Shown piece by piece: positions 1 through 6,830 of a stretch of 10,091 nt of DNA. The notes under the pieces are model-generated. The model had not been told where the DNA came from, did not search any database, and saw only the letters and a list, made by a program, of their open reading frames with translations. This DNA comes from Verrucomicrobiota bacterium (GTDB lineage: Bacteria > Verrucomicrobiota > Verrucomicrobiia > Limisphaerales > UBA9464): assembly GCA_947464705.1 (NCBI GenBank), contig CANHYD010000062.1, positions 1 through 10,091 on the forward strand, in the 5' to 3' direction. The position numbers and the translations under genes were made by a program. Every line of letters starts with the position of its first letter. Positions within the stretch are counted from its first letter, which is position 1.

Positions 1-289
1 CGGCCCTGGCCAGAGAAGGCAAGAGGGCTTGTTTGCCGTAGAAGGTTTCGGCTCGTTGGAGGAGGAGAGAATCGGAGAGAGGGGTTTGGGAAGGAACGCG
101 GATGAGCAAGTGGAAGTGGTTGGACATCATGCAATAGGTGATGATTTCCACGCCACAGAACTGAGCCAGAGGGAAGAGCAGATCGACCAAGCGTTGTTTG
201 GCGAGGTCATCTAGCAAGAACTGCCCCCCGACGGTGCGAGAAACGCAGTGGTAGACCGCCCCCACCTCCTTGATTCGAGCCCTTCGCAT
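1..289 (-). CDS. REP-associated tyrosine transposase (RAYT), N-terminal part, runs off the left edge
   Basis: Reading the minus strand from the ATG at 289-287 gives 96 residues with no stop before the window edge. They match the start of Y1_Tnp/HUH transposases: an N-terminal YHCVSRTVGGQFLLDD segment (about residues 13-28), then YCMMSNHFHLLIRV (52-65), which holds the H-hydrophobic-H metal-binding motif HFH at 58-60. The catalytic Tyr would lie further along and is not visible. Members of this family are single-strand nucleases/transferases related to IS200/IS605 TnpA. RAYTs are usually single-copy, chromosomally domesticated and linked to short REP palindromes. The gene is divergent from the NAD(P)H-hydrate dehydratase gene. 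A GGTGAGGGG stretch about 15 nt upstream is only a weak ribosome-binding site. The family call is firm; whether the gene is intact cannot be seen. Confidence 0.85.
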   Translation of the reverse strand, partial: MRRARIKEVGAVYHCVSRTVGGQFLLDDLAKQRLVDLLFPLAQFCGVEIITYCMMSNHFHLLIRVPSQTPLSDSLLLQRAETFYGKQALLPSLARA

Positions 290-348
290 GGAAAGAACGT
301 AGTGCCCCTCACCGTTTCCAGTCAACTACATTGAACCTGTCACCAGGT

Positions 349-1281
349 ATGATTTGGTTTGGAGGTGTGGTGCGGTATCGTTGGTTTATGGCAGATCAAT
401 GGGGGAGGCAGGTGGGGTTGGATAAGGCGGTGGGGGGACACAAGTACTGCTATGGGCATGCTCTGGTTTTGTCAGGTGGGCCGGGGCGGGGTGGGGCGGG
501 GCGGTTGGCGGCTCGGGGGGCTCTCCGGGTGGGCGCTGGGTTGGTGACGGTGGGTTGTCCGGTTTCTGCGTTGGCCGAAAATGCGGCCCGGTTGGATGCG
601 GTGATGCTGACTTGCGTGGATTCAGAGGGGGATATGAGGGCGTTCCTCGCGGACCCTCGGGTGAATGCTCTGTGTATGGGGCCGGGATTGGGGCTGGATC
701 GGGCTCGGCAGTTGGTGCCAGTTGCTCTGGAGGCCCGGATAGCCGCGGTCTTGGATGCGGATGCTCTGAGCGCGTTTTCCGGTGAGCCTGAAGATCTCTT
801 CAGGATGCTGCATCAGGGGTGTCTTTTGACACCGCACTTGGGGGAGTTTTGCCGGATTTTCCCGGATTTAGGGGCGGAGTTGGAGGCGCTTCAGGCTCAT
901 GGAAAAGCTGACGGTTCTGCTGGGGATAAAGCACGGGGCGAAGTTGTGAAAGCAGCAGCCCATCGGTGCGGGTGCTCGGTGCTCCTCAAGGGTACGAAGA
1001 CCTGGATCGGATCTTCAGAGGGCCAGTTGTGCTGCGTCAGTGCTCCCCGGGACGGATCGGCTGCTTGGTTGGCGACGGCCGGTTCGGGGGATGTCTTGGC
1101 GGGTTTTTGCACCGGTCTGATGGCCCGAGGGATGGAGCCAAGGATCGCCGCCGAGGTCGGAGCCCGATTGCACTTGGAATGCGGACGGTATTTGGGGCCC
1201 GGGCTGATTGCTGAGGATCTTCCCGAGTCCATTCCTGCGGTCCTGCGCTCCGTCGGATGCGGGCCCGTTCACGATAGCTGA
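349..1281 (+). CDS. nnrD: ADP-dependent NAD(P)H-hydrate dehydratase, stand-alone (YjeF C-terminal domain type)
   Basis: This enzyme dehydrates the S form of NAD(P)HX back to NAD(P)H using ADP, a cytoplasmic metabolite-repair step. Counting from the ATG at 349 (310 aa), ribokinase-like fold motifs appear in family order: HKYCYGHALVLSGG (31-44), ALRVGAGLVTV (58-68), GPGLG (111-115), LDADALSAF (135-143), LLTPHLGEF (159-167), LLKGT (212-216) and ATAGSGDVLAG (243-253), whose Asp in GSGD (248) is the expected catalytic base. The N-terminal epimerase domain (NnrE) of bifunctional YjeF is absent. The reading frame is closed by a stop at 271, so it is not merely cut off here; the epimerase must be elsewhere or missing. 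The start is uncertain: TTG 331, ATG 349 and ATG 388 are all in frame, none with a well-spaced ribosome-binding site (GGAGGTG at 361-367 lies 20 nt before 388). Glycine and arginine codons are strikingly GGG/CGG-rich compared with the downstream genes. Confidence 0.92.
   Translation: MIWFGGVVRYRWFMADQWGRQVGLDKAVGGHKYCYGHALVLSGGPGRGGAGRLAARGALRVGAGLVTVGCPVSALAENAARLDAVMLTCVDSEGDMRAFLADPRVNALCMGPGLGLDRARQLVPVALEARIAAVLDADALSAFSGEPEDLFRMLHQGCLLTPHLGEFCRIFPDLGAELEALQAHGKADGSAGDKARGEVVKAAAHRCGCSVLLKGTKTWIGSSEGQLCCVSAPRDGSAAWLATAGSGDVLAGFCTGLMARGMEPRIAAEVGARLHLECGRYLGPGLIAEDLPESIPAVLRSVGCGPVHDS
478..501 (+). other. Putative G-quadruplex motif in the coding strand of nnrD
   Basis: Five consecutive G-runs of length 3, 4, 4, 4 and 4 are separated by loops of only 2, 1, 1 and 1 nt (CC, C, T, C). 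Short loops of this kind favour very stable parallel quadruplexes. The run encodes the conserved glycine-rich loop GGPGRGGAGR (residues 43-52), so the protein forces some Gly/Arg/Ala codons, but the third-position choice of G nearly throughout is not forced. It lies on the non-template strand, so the motif would also be present in the mRNA, about 130 nt after the start codon. The motif is seen directly; folding and any effect are inference. Confidence 0.7.
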
Positions 1282-1410
1282 TTTCTGTAAGTTGAAAGAT
1301 TCGTGCATCCAATTTTGAACCAGCGGCGGATAATCCCAAAACAGAGACGCTTCTACACCGTGCAACCCCGCCCAGAATCTCGGTCCCCGATCCCGTTCCC
1401 GGGCGGATCC

Positions 1411-1998
1411 GTGGTCCGATCAGGGCCAACCGACGGTTTGGATACCGGCGATGACGTGCGCCTGGTAGCCCAGATCGCTGACGGTCAGGCCGGTGCGTTG
1501 GCAGAACTTTATCGCCGGAGGGGTGGGGCCCTTTTTCGGTTCCTTCAGCGAATTCTGGGTGAGGATCCCGATGCAGAGGAGGTCTTACAGGATGCTTTCG
1601 TGGCCATTTGGCGTCGGGCCGGTGGATACGATCCGGCCAAATCCGGCCCTTTGACCTGGATGATGATGATTGCCCGCGGTCTTGCCCTAGATCGTCTGAG
1701 GCAGCGTTCTCGTCGACTTTCGGGTGTTGAGCGTCTCAAGGCTGCCGACTCAGGAGGTGAGGCGGCAGCAGATACGGCCTCCACGCATCTTGAAGCCGAT
1801 GATCAAGCCCGCCGTTTGGGCTACGCTCTGGGCTCTTTGCCCGAGACTCAGCGCACGGCCATCGAAATGGCCTTTTATCGTGGATGCACCCAAGAGGAGA
1901 TCGCTCAGGCCACTGGCGAGCCCTTGGGGACCATCAAGGCCCGAATCCGACGAGGGATGCTTTCCCTGCGTCTCCGACTCCAGAATCGCCATGAATGA
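1411..1998 (+). CDS. ECF-type RNA polymerase sigma factor (sigma-70 family)
   Basis: This cytoplasmic transcription factor directs RNA polymerase to alternative promoters, probably under control of the anti-sigma factor encoded next. From GTG 1411 it is 195 aa, the usual ECF size. Region 2 spans about residues 27-102, with ALAELYRRRGGALFRFLQRI and the helix carrying DPDAEEVLQDAFVAIW (52-67), then LTWMMMIARGLALDRLR. A variable linker covers about 103-135. Region 4 runs from LGSLPETQRTAIEMAFYRG to the helix-turn-helix TQEEIAQATGEPLGTIKARI (160-179). There is no region 1 or 3. GTG 1411 was chosen because GGCGGA sits 4-8 nt upstream; GTG 1303 and GTG 1360 are also in frame, but the codons before 1360 (AGA, ATA, AT-rich third positions) look non-coding. 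The stop overlaps the anti-sigma start by 8 nt (ATGAATGA), indicating translational coupling. Confidence 0.9.
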   Translation: MVRSGPTDGLDTGDDVRLVAQIADGQAGALAELYRRRGGALFRFLQRILGEDPDAEEVLQDAFVAIWRRAGGYDPAKSGPLTWMMMIARGLALDRLRQRSRRLSGVERLKAADSGGEAAADTASTHLEADDQARRLGYALGSLPETQRTAIEMAFYRGCTQEEIAQATGEPLGTIKARIRRGMLSLRLRLQNRHE

Positions 1999-3340
1999 TT
2001 CCACCCACCGGGCGATGGCCGCCTCCGAAGAGCAAGCCAGTCTGTATGTGCTGAACCTGCTGGATGCCGACGATCGGCAACACTTCGAGGCCCAGCTTCG
2101 ACGCGATGCAGACCTCCGGAGTTTGGTACAAAGATTCCAGTCCGGTCTTGAGTTCGAGGTCTTTGCCGAAACTCCTCCGCCGGCCCCGGCTCGCATTTGG
2201 GCCAAGATTCTGGAGCGAACCCGCATGGACGGTGCTCAGGTGCTGGTGTTCCCCAGGCCGCTTCAGCGCTGGGCACAACGGTTGTCGGCAGTGGCTGCGT
2301 GTCTGGCTGTGGGCGCTCTCCTTCATTCGTGGTGGCTGACGACACGCCCTTCTTCGATCGGGTTGTTGGGACATTCAGGCTCCCAGTCCTCGACCCGATC
2401 GGTGTCCGCGGTGCCAGGACTCGATGCCCATCAGGAAACTGTCTCGGGGGTTGTCGCGACCGTCCCGAAGGCGGCTCGTACTGCCACCAACGACTTGGAC
2501 ATCGGGTCCAACGCGGGGCTGAATACTTGGTCCAACGCTGAGGCCACAAATTCCGATTCAGAGCACCCGCTCGAAGCCGAGAATGCGGTCTTGCAGGGCA
2601 AGATCCGGGCCTTGAACGCTCAGTTGGCGGACCTGACCCACTCATTGAACCAAGCGATGGTCATTCCTTCGGGCGTAAGCCGTCTGCATGTCTTCTCGCT
2701 CGGTCAGCAAGAGCCACCCACCGGTATCCCTCACAATCTGTCGGATGGCTTTGGGCGAACCAACAGCCTTGCGGAGTCTCTGGCCCGGATGGCCGGAGAG
2801 CGAATGGCCTTGGTCTTGAGCAGTTCTGCTGGCTCTGGTTTGGCGTCGGATGGCGTCGGCCGTTACGAATCTCCCAACCTTGCCGGAACCCCAGGGGCTT
2901 CCGAGGTGGAGCCCGTGGGCAAAGTCGCCCTGGTGCCTGCCCAACCCGCACCGGTCGAAACCGCGACCTCGGGGCTTCCCAATCTGACCGCTTCAGCCGT
3001 TGCCGATCCGATCTTTGCCAGCAGGTCGGTGGCCCGATCCATTTCTGCTGGGGTCAGCCCCATTGTCTTCAGCGCTCCGGATGCCGGGTTGTATGCCGTG
3101 GCGGTTCCGACCGCACCGACAGCGGGGCAGTACCAACTTTGGAGCCGTGCCGCTGATGGAACCCTATCGAGTCTCGGGGTGCTGACCCCGTCGTCGAGCC
3201 CGGTGTCGGTGGTCACCTTCGAACGCGGTTCCGCCGACGGCCTTTTCATGTCCTTGGAGCCCGTCGGAGGTTCGTTGCAACCGTCCGGCCCTGTGGTTGG
3301 AGCACAAAATCCAGTGCTTCCCGGATTAGGGCGCCCCTGA
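1991..3340 (+). CDS. RskA-type membrane anti-sigma factor with an enlarged extracytoplasmic region
   Basis: It likely binds the sigma factor encoded upstream through its cytoplasmic N-terminus and tethers it to the inner membrane until an envelope signal triggers release. From ATG 1991 (449 aa): a helical sigma-binding domain at about 10-58 (ASLYVLNLLDADDRQHFEAQ, then LRRDADLRSLVQRF) without the HxxxCxxC zinc motif, as in RskA; APARIWAKILERT at 65-77; one membrane helix at about 97-117 (LSAVAACLAVGALLHSWWLT); a heptad-like coiled coil at 193-222; and a C-terminal RskA domain at about 354-437 with GQYQLW (379-384) and MSLEPVGGSLQPSGPVV (420-436). The Ser/Thr/Ala/Gly-rich stretch at about 240-350 looks like an insertion, making the protein longer than typical RskA (about 230-280 aa). 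The frame is open further upstream, but those codons lie within the sigma gene, and ATG 1991 places the conserved domain normally. Confidence 0.87.
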   Translation: MNDSTHRAMAASEEQASLYVLNLLDADDRQHFEAQLRRDADLRSLVQRFQSGLEFEVFAETPPPAPARIWAKILERTRMDGAQVLVFPRPLQRWAQRLSAVAACLAVGALLHSWWLTTRPSSIGLLGHSGSQSSTRSVSAVPGLDAHQETVSGVVATVPKAARTATNDLDIGSNAGLNTWSNAEATNSDSEHPLEAENAVLQGKIRALNAQLADLTHSLNQAMVIPSGVSRLHVFSLGQQEPPTGIPHNLSDGFGRTNSLAESLARMAGERMALVLSSSAGSGLASDGVGRYESPNLAGTPGASEVEPVGKVALVPAQPAPVETATSGLPNLTASAVADPIFASRSVARSISAGVSPIVFSAPDAGLYAVAVPTAPTAGQYQLWSRAADGTLSSLGVLTPSSSPVSVVTFERGSADGLFMSLEPVGGSLQPSGPVVGAQNPVLPGLGRP

Positions 3341-3343
3341 GAT

Positions 3344-3369
3344 TGTCTCCAGCGGCTGACATGGAGACA
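3344..3369. repeat. 8-bp perfect inverted repeat between the anti-sigma and beta-propeller genes
   Basis: TGTCTCCA (3344-3351) pairs exactly with TGGAGACA (3362-3369) around a 10-nt loop, in the 65-nt gap between the anti-sigma stop and the propeller start. No T-run follows, so it is not a standard intrinsic terminator. It could be an mRNA processing or stability hairpin, a leaky attenuator, or a protein-binding site. It overlaps the alternative in-frame ATG at 3361, which argues mildly for ATG 3406 as the real start of the next gene. Confidence 0.45.
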
Positions 3370-3405
3370 CCTCGATTCACACATCACGTTCAAACCATAA
3401 AATCC

Positions 3406-6400
3406 ATGAAAACCCTCCCGCGGTGGCTGTGTGCTGCCGTCTTCGCCGTCGTAGCCTTGGTGGCAACCCAGGCGCAGCAGTCCAATGGGCCCAAGACCGC
3501 AGCGCGGATCTCAGGCATCCGCTCAGTCCAGACCAACCTCGTGGTGACGGTGGAAGTTCCGACCGGGGTTCGGCGGATTACCCTAGAGTCGCGACCCAGA
3601 CTGGGCGGCGGCACGTGGAAACCCCGGGCGGTCCTCAATCCGACCAATGATTTACCGCAGGTGACGATGACGGTTTCGGCCTCCGAGGGCAGCGAGGTGC
3701 TGCGGGTGGTCACCGACGATCTGGTCTCACTGGGCGCACCCTCCCAGTTCTTTCAGGGCAGCGAGAAAATCGCCCCGCAAATCAGTCCGACCCAGCCCAC
3801 GCAGTCCGGGTCCGGCAACCTGATGGTCAATGACGTGGCCATCCCGGGGCAGTCGGTCGCAGGCCGGACTTCCACGTCGGTCACGACCGTTCAGGAATCG
3901 GACATTTGGAAGTTCTCGGGCAATACCCTTTATTTCTTTAATCAGCAACGCGGCTTGCAGGTGATCGATGTCACTCGTCCAGCCAGTCCGGTGATCCGCG
4001 GTCTCTTGCCGGTGGTGGCCCGCGGTGAGCAACTTTATGTGCTGCCCGCCAGCGATGCCTCGGGCGAGTGGTTGGCCCTCCTGACCCAACCTGAGTGTCG
4101 TTGGGATGCCACCGAAATCGTTTTGGTTCAATCCACCGACCGGGGTCCGCAGGCCGGCGTGAACGTGATGCTGCCAGGGTATCCGGTGGAGAGCCGCTTG
4201 GTGGGCAGTGTGTTGGTCGTCGCCAGTCAGGGCTGGACCAATCGGCCTGTGTCCGCCGCGGATCCCCAAGGAGCTACGGTCTTCGAGTCGTTGACCTGGG
4301 TCAGTGCCGTGGATCTTGCGGATCCCGCCAAGCCTGTCCTCCGATCGAGTGTGGAATTCAAGGCCATGGCACAGGCCATCCACGCCACCAACCGCTATTT
4401 GTTCCTCGCGACAGCGGTTGATGCAGCTGGGGCGATGGATCCGGCCAATCCCAAGGAACCGTTGCCGCCGACCTATCGGGTGACGATTTTCGACATTGCT
4501 GATCCCACCGGGTTCATTCGCCAAGTTGGCGCGTTCAATACCGCGGGTCGGGTGGCGGATAAGTTCAAGTTCGGTGTGAACGGCGATGTTCTGAGCATCG
4601 TTTCCCAGATTGATGCCCGTTGGCGTTCCAATGGCACTTGGGATCCATCGGTGGTGAGCTTGGAGACCTTTTCGCTCCAGAACCTGCCCAAGCCTGAACG
4701 ATTGGCTCGTTTGAATCTGGTGACCAATGAGTCGGTTTTTGCCACCCGATACGACGGTGACCGCGCTTATGTGGTGACGTTCCGTCGGGTGGATCCGCTG
4801 TGGATTGTCGATCTTTCCGACCCCAAAGCCCCCAAGATCCGCGGCGAGTTGGAGGTGCCCGGATGGTCCACCTACATCGAGCCTATGGGCGATCGCTTGA
4901 TTGCAATGGGTGTGGAGCTGGGACGGGCGGCGGTTTCTCTCTTCGATGTGTCCAATCCCGATTCCCCGAAGTTGGCTTCCAAGGTTTTTCTCGGAGATGA
5001 ATGGTCGTGGAGCGAGGCCAATGCTGACGAGAAAGCCTTCCGCGTTTTCCCGGAGCAGGGACTTGTCTTGTTGCCGTGGCACGGTCGGCAGGGAACCAAC
5101 GGTTGGTTCCAGGGCGTCCAATTGCTCGATTTTGCCAAGGACTCGCTGAAGCTGCGCGGCACCATCAACCACAACTCTGCGGCGCGTCGTGCGGTCCTCT
5201 TGGACAACCACGTTCTGAGCCTCTCCGGGGGTGAATTGGTTTCTGCTGCCATCGCTGACCGCGATTATCCCGAGGTGCGCTCGGTCCTCACATTGTCCGA
5301 GTCGGTGGACCAACTGTTCGTCTTGGGCGATCGGTTGATCCAGATCTCCCAAGGTTCCTGGGATGCCTCTCTTCAGGCCCAGAGTGCTCCGCGTCTACGA
5401 CTCAGTTTGGCAACGGATCCCGAGGCGCCCATCGCCACGCTGACCCTGACCAATTTGCCCCTGGTGGGTGCAGATTTGAGGGATGGACAGTTGTACCTGC
5501 TTCACCGTGGGCCCGATACATCCCGGGTGGAAAACCCCGGGACCCCCCACGAAAACTGGATCTCCATCCCCGGCGAAACCCTTCTCCAGATTGTCGCCAT
5601 TCAGGGAGATCGCCTGGCGATCGTGGGTCGCTCGGCTCCCTCCAAGTTTTCGGCGTCAAGTTGGGGACGGTACACGGCTTATTGGCCGACACCTCGGTCA
5701 CTGGTGTGGGTTCAGGAGAGCGGTTACGGGCCCATGATGTGGATGCGGGGTGGGATGATGGTCGGGGGTGACATGATGATCGCTCCCGGCCGTGGTTGGT
5801 GGTTTGGCGGCGGCAACACGCGCTGGCTGGCGGTGGACCTGACGCGGCCTGAGCGCCCTGTCTTTGCTGGCGACTACTCGCTGGGCGAGGGGGGCTCGGT
5901 CAGTACCGTCACGGTCCGCGGTGGCAAGGTCTTCGCCTCCTCAGCCCGTTATGAGTGGGTGCCAGCAGTGACCAACAAGCCTTCCGGGACCACGGCCCTC
6001 CCGTGGTGGGAGCAGCAGGGAAGTTGGGTGACCGAACACGCCTTGCACGTTCTGGACGTTGCGGATGCGGCGGAGCCGTTGCTTCGGGATCGGGTTTTGC
6101 TGCCCGGAGAACTCAAGGGTGTTTCGCACGGAGGCTCGGTGCTCTATTGCCGTGTCGAATCGAATAGCGTCAAGGGACTCACCTCGGTGGCTCTTCAGGC
6201 CTTGGGCTATGATGGAATCAAAGCCCGACGCATCGCGGAGCGGGAGCTTCCCGATCTAGGGGGCTACCCAGTTGTCGTCTTGGGCGACGGCCGCATCGCG
6301 GTTGGCTCCGAGCAGGGGACAGTGCTGGAAACCTGGGCCTTGGACGCCTCCGGAAGCCTGACGCCGGTTGCTTCGGGCCTGAAGTTGGGTTTCAGCGTGA

Positions 6401-6618
6401 ACCGGTTCTTGGAGTTCGACGGAGCCTTGCTCGGGGAGGGCGATGGATCGCTGGTCCTCGTGGACACGCTCGCCAACCCGCTCCGTGTGCAGGCTCAGGG
6501 TGAAAGACCCTGCAGTTTGTGGCTCGATCGGGTCCGCTTGGGTGTTCCGACGCCCGGAGGGCTTTGGGTGGCCCGCGGCGTGTCGGGGGCCTGGTGGTTG
6601 CCTTTCAGGAATCCCTGA
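3406..6618 (+). CDS. Exported beta-propeller domain protein (PF09826-like), 1070 aa
   Basis: ATG 3406 gives a clean signal peptide: MKTLPRW, hydrophobic LCAAVFAVVALVA, then a TQAQQ cleavage region near residues 20-25, so the protein should be secreted or periplasmic. After a beta-rich N-terminal domain (about 30-135), the body matches secreted proteins with a C-terminal beta-propeller domain: QESDIWKFSGNTLYFFN (about 164-180) with GLQVIDVTRPASPV, VTIFDIADPTGF, and the diagnostic run AYVVTFRRVDPLWIVDLSDP, KAPKIRGELEVPGWSTYIEP and SLFDVSNPDSPKL, followed by DEKAFRVFPEQGLVLLPW. These repeats of the L-x-V-D-x-x-D-P type resemble LVIVP repeats. A Met-rich patch, MMWMRGGMMVGGDMM, lies at 777-791, followed by a Trp/Gly-rich WWFGGG. 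No anchor or sorting signal is obvious at the C-terminus. Position after a sigma/anti-sigma pair suggests a shared operon or regulon. The molecular function is unknown; the fold assignment is good. Confidence 0.85.
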   Translation: MKTLPRWLCAAVFAVVALVATQAQQSNGPKTAARISGIRSVQTNLVVTVEVPTGVRRITLESRPRLGGGTWKPRAVLNPTNDLPQVTMTVSASEGSEVLRVVTDDLVSLGAPSQFFQGSEKIAPQISPTQPTQSGSGNLMVNDVAIPGQSVAGRTSTSVTTVQESDIWKFSGNTLYFFNQQRGLQVIDVTRPASPVIRGLLPVVARGEQLYVLPASDASGEWLALLTQPECRWDATEIVLVQSTDRGPQAGVNVMLPGYPVESRLVGSVLVVASQGWTNRPVSAADPQGATVFESLTWVSAVDLADPAKPVLRSSVEFKAMAQAIHATNRYLFLATAVDAAGAMDPANPKEPLPPTYRVTIFDIADPTGFIRQVGAFNTAGRVADKFKFGVNGDVLSIVSQIDARWRSNGTWDPSVVSLETFSLQNLPKPERLARLNLVTNESVFATRYDGDRAYVVTFRRVDPLWIVDLSDPKAPKIRGELEVPGWSTYIEPMGDRLIAMGVELGRAAVSLFDVSNPDSPKLASKVFLGDEWSWSEANADEKAFRVFPEQGLVLLPWHGRQGTNGWFQGVQLLDFAKDSLKLRGTINHNSAARRAVLLDNHVLSLSGGELVSAAIADRDYPEVRSVLTLSESVDQLFVLGDRLIQISQGSWDASLQAQSAPRLRLSLATDPEAPIATLTLTNLPLVGADLRDGQLYLLHRGPDTSRVENPGTPHENWISIPGETLLQIVAIQGDRLAIVGRSAPSKFSASSWGRYTAYWPTPRSLVWVQESGYGPMMWMRGGMMVGGDMMIAPGRGWWFGGGNTRWLAVDLTRPERPVFAGDYSLGEGGSVSTVTVRGGKVFASSARYEWVPAVTNKPSGTTALPWWEQQGSWVTEHALHVLDVADAAEPLLRDRVLLPGELKGVSHGGSVLYCRVESNSVKGLTSVALQALGYDGIKARRIAERELPDLGGYPVVVLGDGRIAVGSEQGTVLETWALDASGSLTPVASGLKLGFSVNRFLEFDGALLGEGDGSLVLVDTLANPLRVQAQGERPCSLWLDRVRLGVPTPGGLWVARGVSGAWWLPFRNP

Positions 6619-6620
6619 AA
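6603..6620. other. Perfect hairpin overlapping the beta-propeller stop codon
   Basis: TTTCAGG (6603-6609) pairs with CCTGAAA (6614-6620) around the 4-nt loop AATC, and the TGA stop (6616-6618) lies in the 3' arm. It has no following T-run and only about 3 G:C pairs, so it is at best an mRNA 3'-end stabiliser or a Rho-dependent pause site. The perfect 7-bp stem with a tetraloop is seen directly; a role is not shown. Confidence 0.35.
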
Positions 6621-6734
6621 CCGGGATGGCTCCTCGAGGTTCTCAAGGGCCTGCCCACCCCAGTCTCCGTGGAAGGAAATCTTCGATCCTCATCCGAGGC
6701 GCGCGGGAGGCTGCGGAAATTCGGAAGGAAAGCC

Positions 6735-6762
6735 TTGACTCAATACGGCGGCGCGTTCGAAT
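6735..6762 (+). promoter_or_regulatory. Possible sigma-70 promoter for the pseudopilin/lipoprotein pair
   Basis: The gene-free stretch 6619-6830 contains TTGACT (6735-6740, 5 of 6 to the -35 consensus), a 16-nt spacer and TCGAAT (6757-6762, 4 of 6 to the -10 consensus). Transcription would start near 6769, giving a leader of about 60 nt. The -10 is weak and such matches arise by chance, but the location in the gap before a likely new transcription unit is right. Nothing else stands out in this gap beyond the hairpin at its left end. Confidence 0.33.
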
Positions 6763-6815
6763 CGTGACAACCCTGGTTCAATCCGATGTCAACAGTGCGT
6801 CGGAAGATCCGAAAT

Positions 6816-6819
6816 GGAG
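6816..6819 (+). promoter_or_regulatory. Ribosome-binding site supporting the pseudopilin start
   Basis: GGAG lies 11 nt before ATG 6831. It favours that start over the in-frame ATG at 6786, which would give an unusually long 29-residue prepilin leader and has no comparable site. Confidence 0.5.
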
Positions 6820-6830
6820 TCCAACCCACC

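Noticed and set aside
29..214. 61-codon plus-strand frame at the left edge
   Set aside because: It is antisense to the clear RAYT coding sequence containing HFH.
296..325. Possible minus-strand promoter for RAYT (TTGACT, 18-nt spacer, TACGTT)
   Set aside because: The -10 matches only 3 of 6, and transcription would start at the start codon itself.
1315..1334. TTGAAC and GATAAT elements upstream of the sigma gene
   Set aside because: The spacing between them (about 8 nt) does not fit sigma-70 or ECF promoters. No autoregulatory ECF promoter could be assigned with confidence in 1282-1410.
1724..1990. Upstream extension of the anti-sigma frame
   Set aside because: These codons overlap the conserved region 4 of the sigma factor. 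The ATG at 1991 overlaps the sigma stop and gives a normal RskA-like N-terminus.
3727..5352. 541-codon open frame on the minus strand, antisense to the propeller gene
   Set aside because: The product is His/Gln/Arg-rich with no family resemblance, and the opposite strand carries clear PF09826-like motifs. High GC and biased codon use in the true gene keep the antisense frame open.
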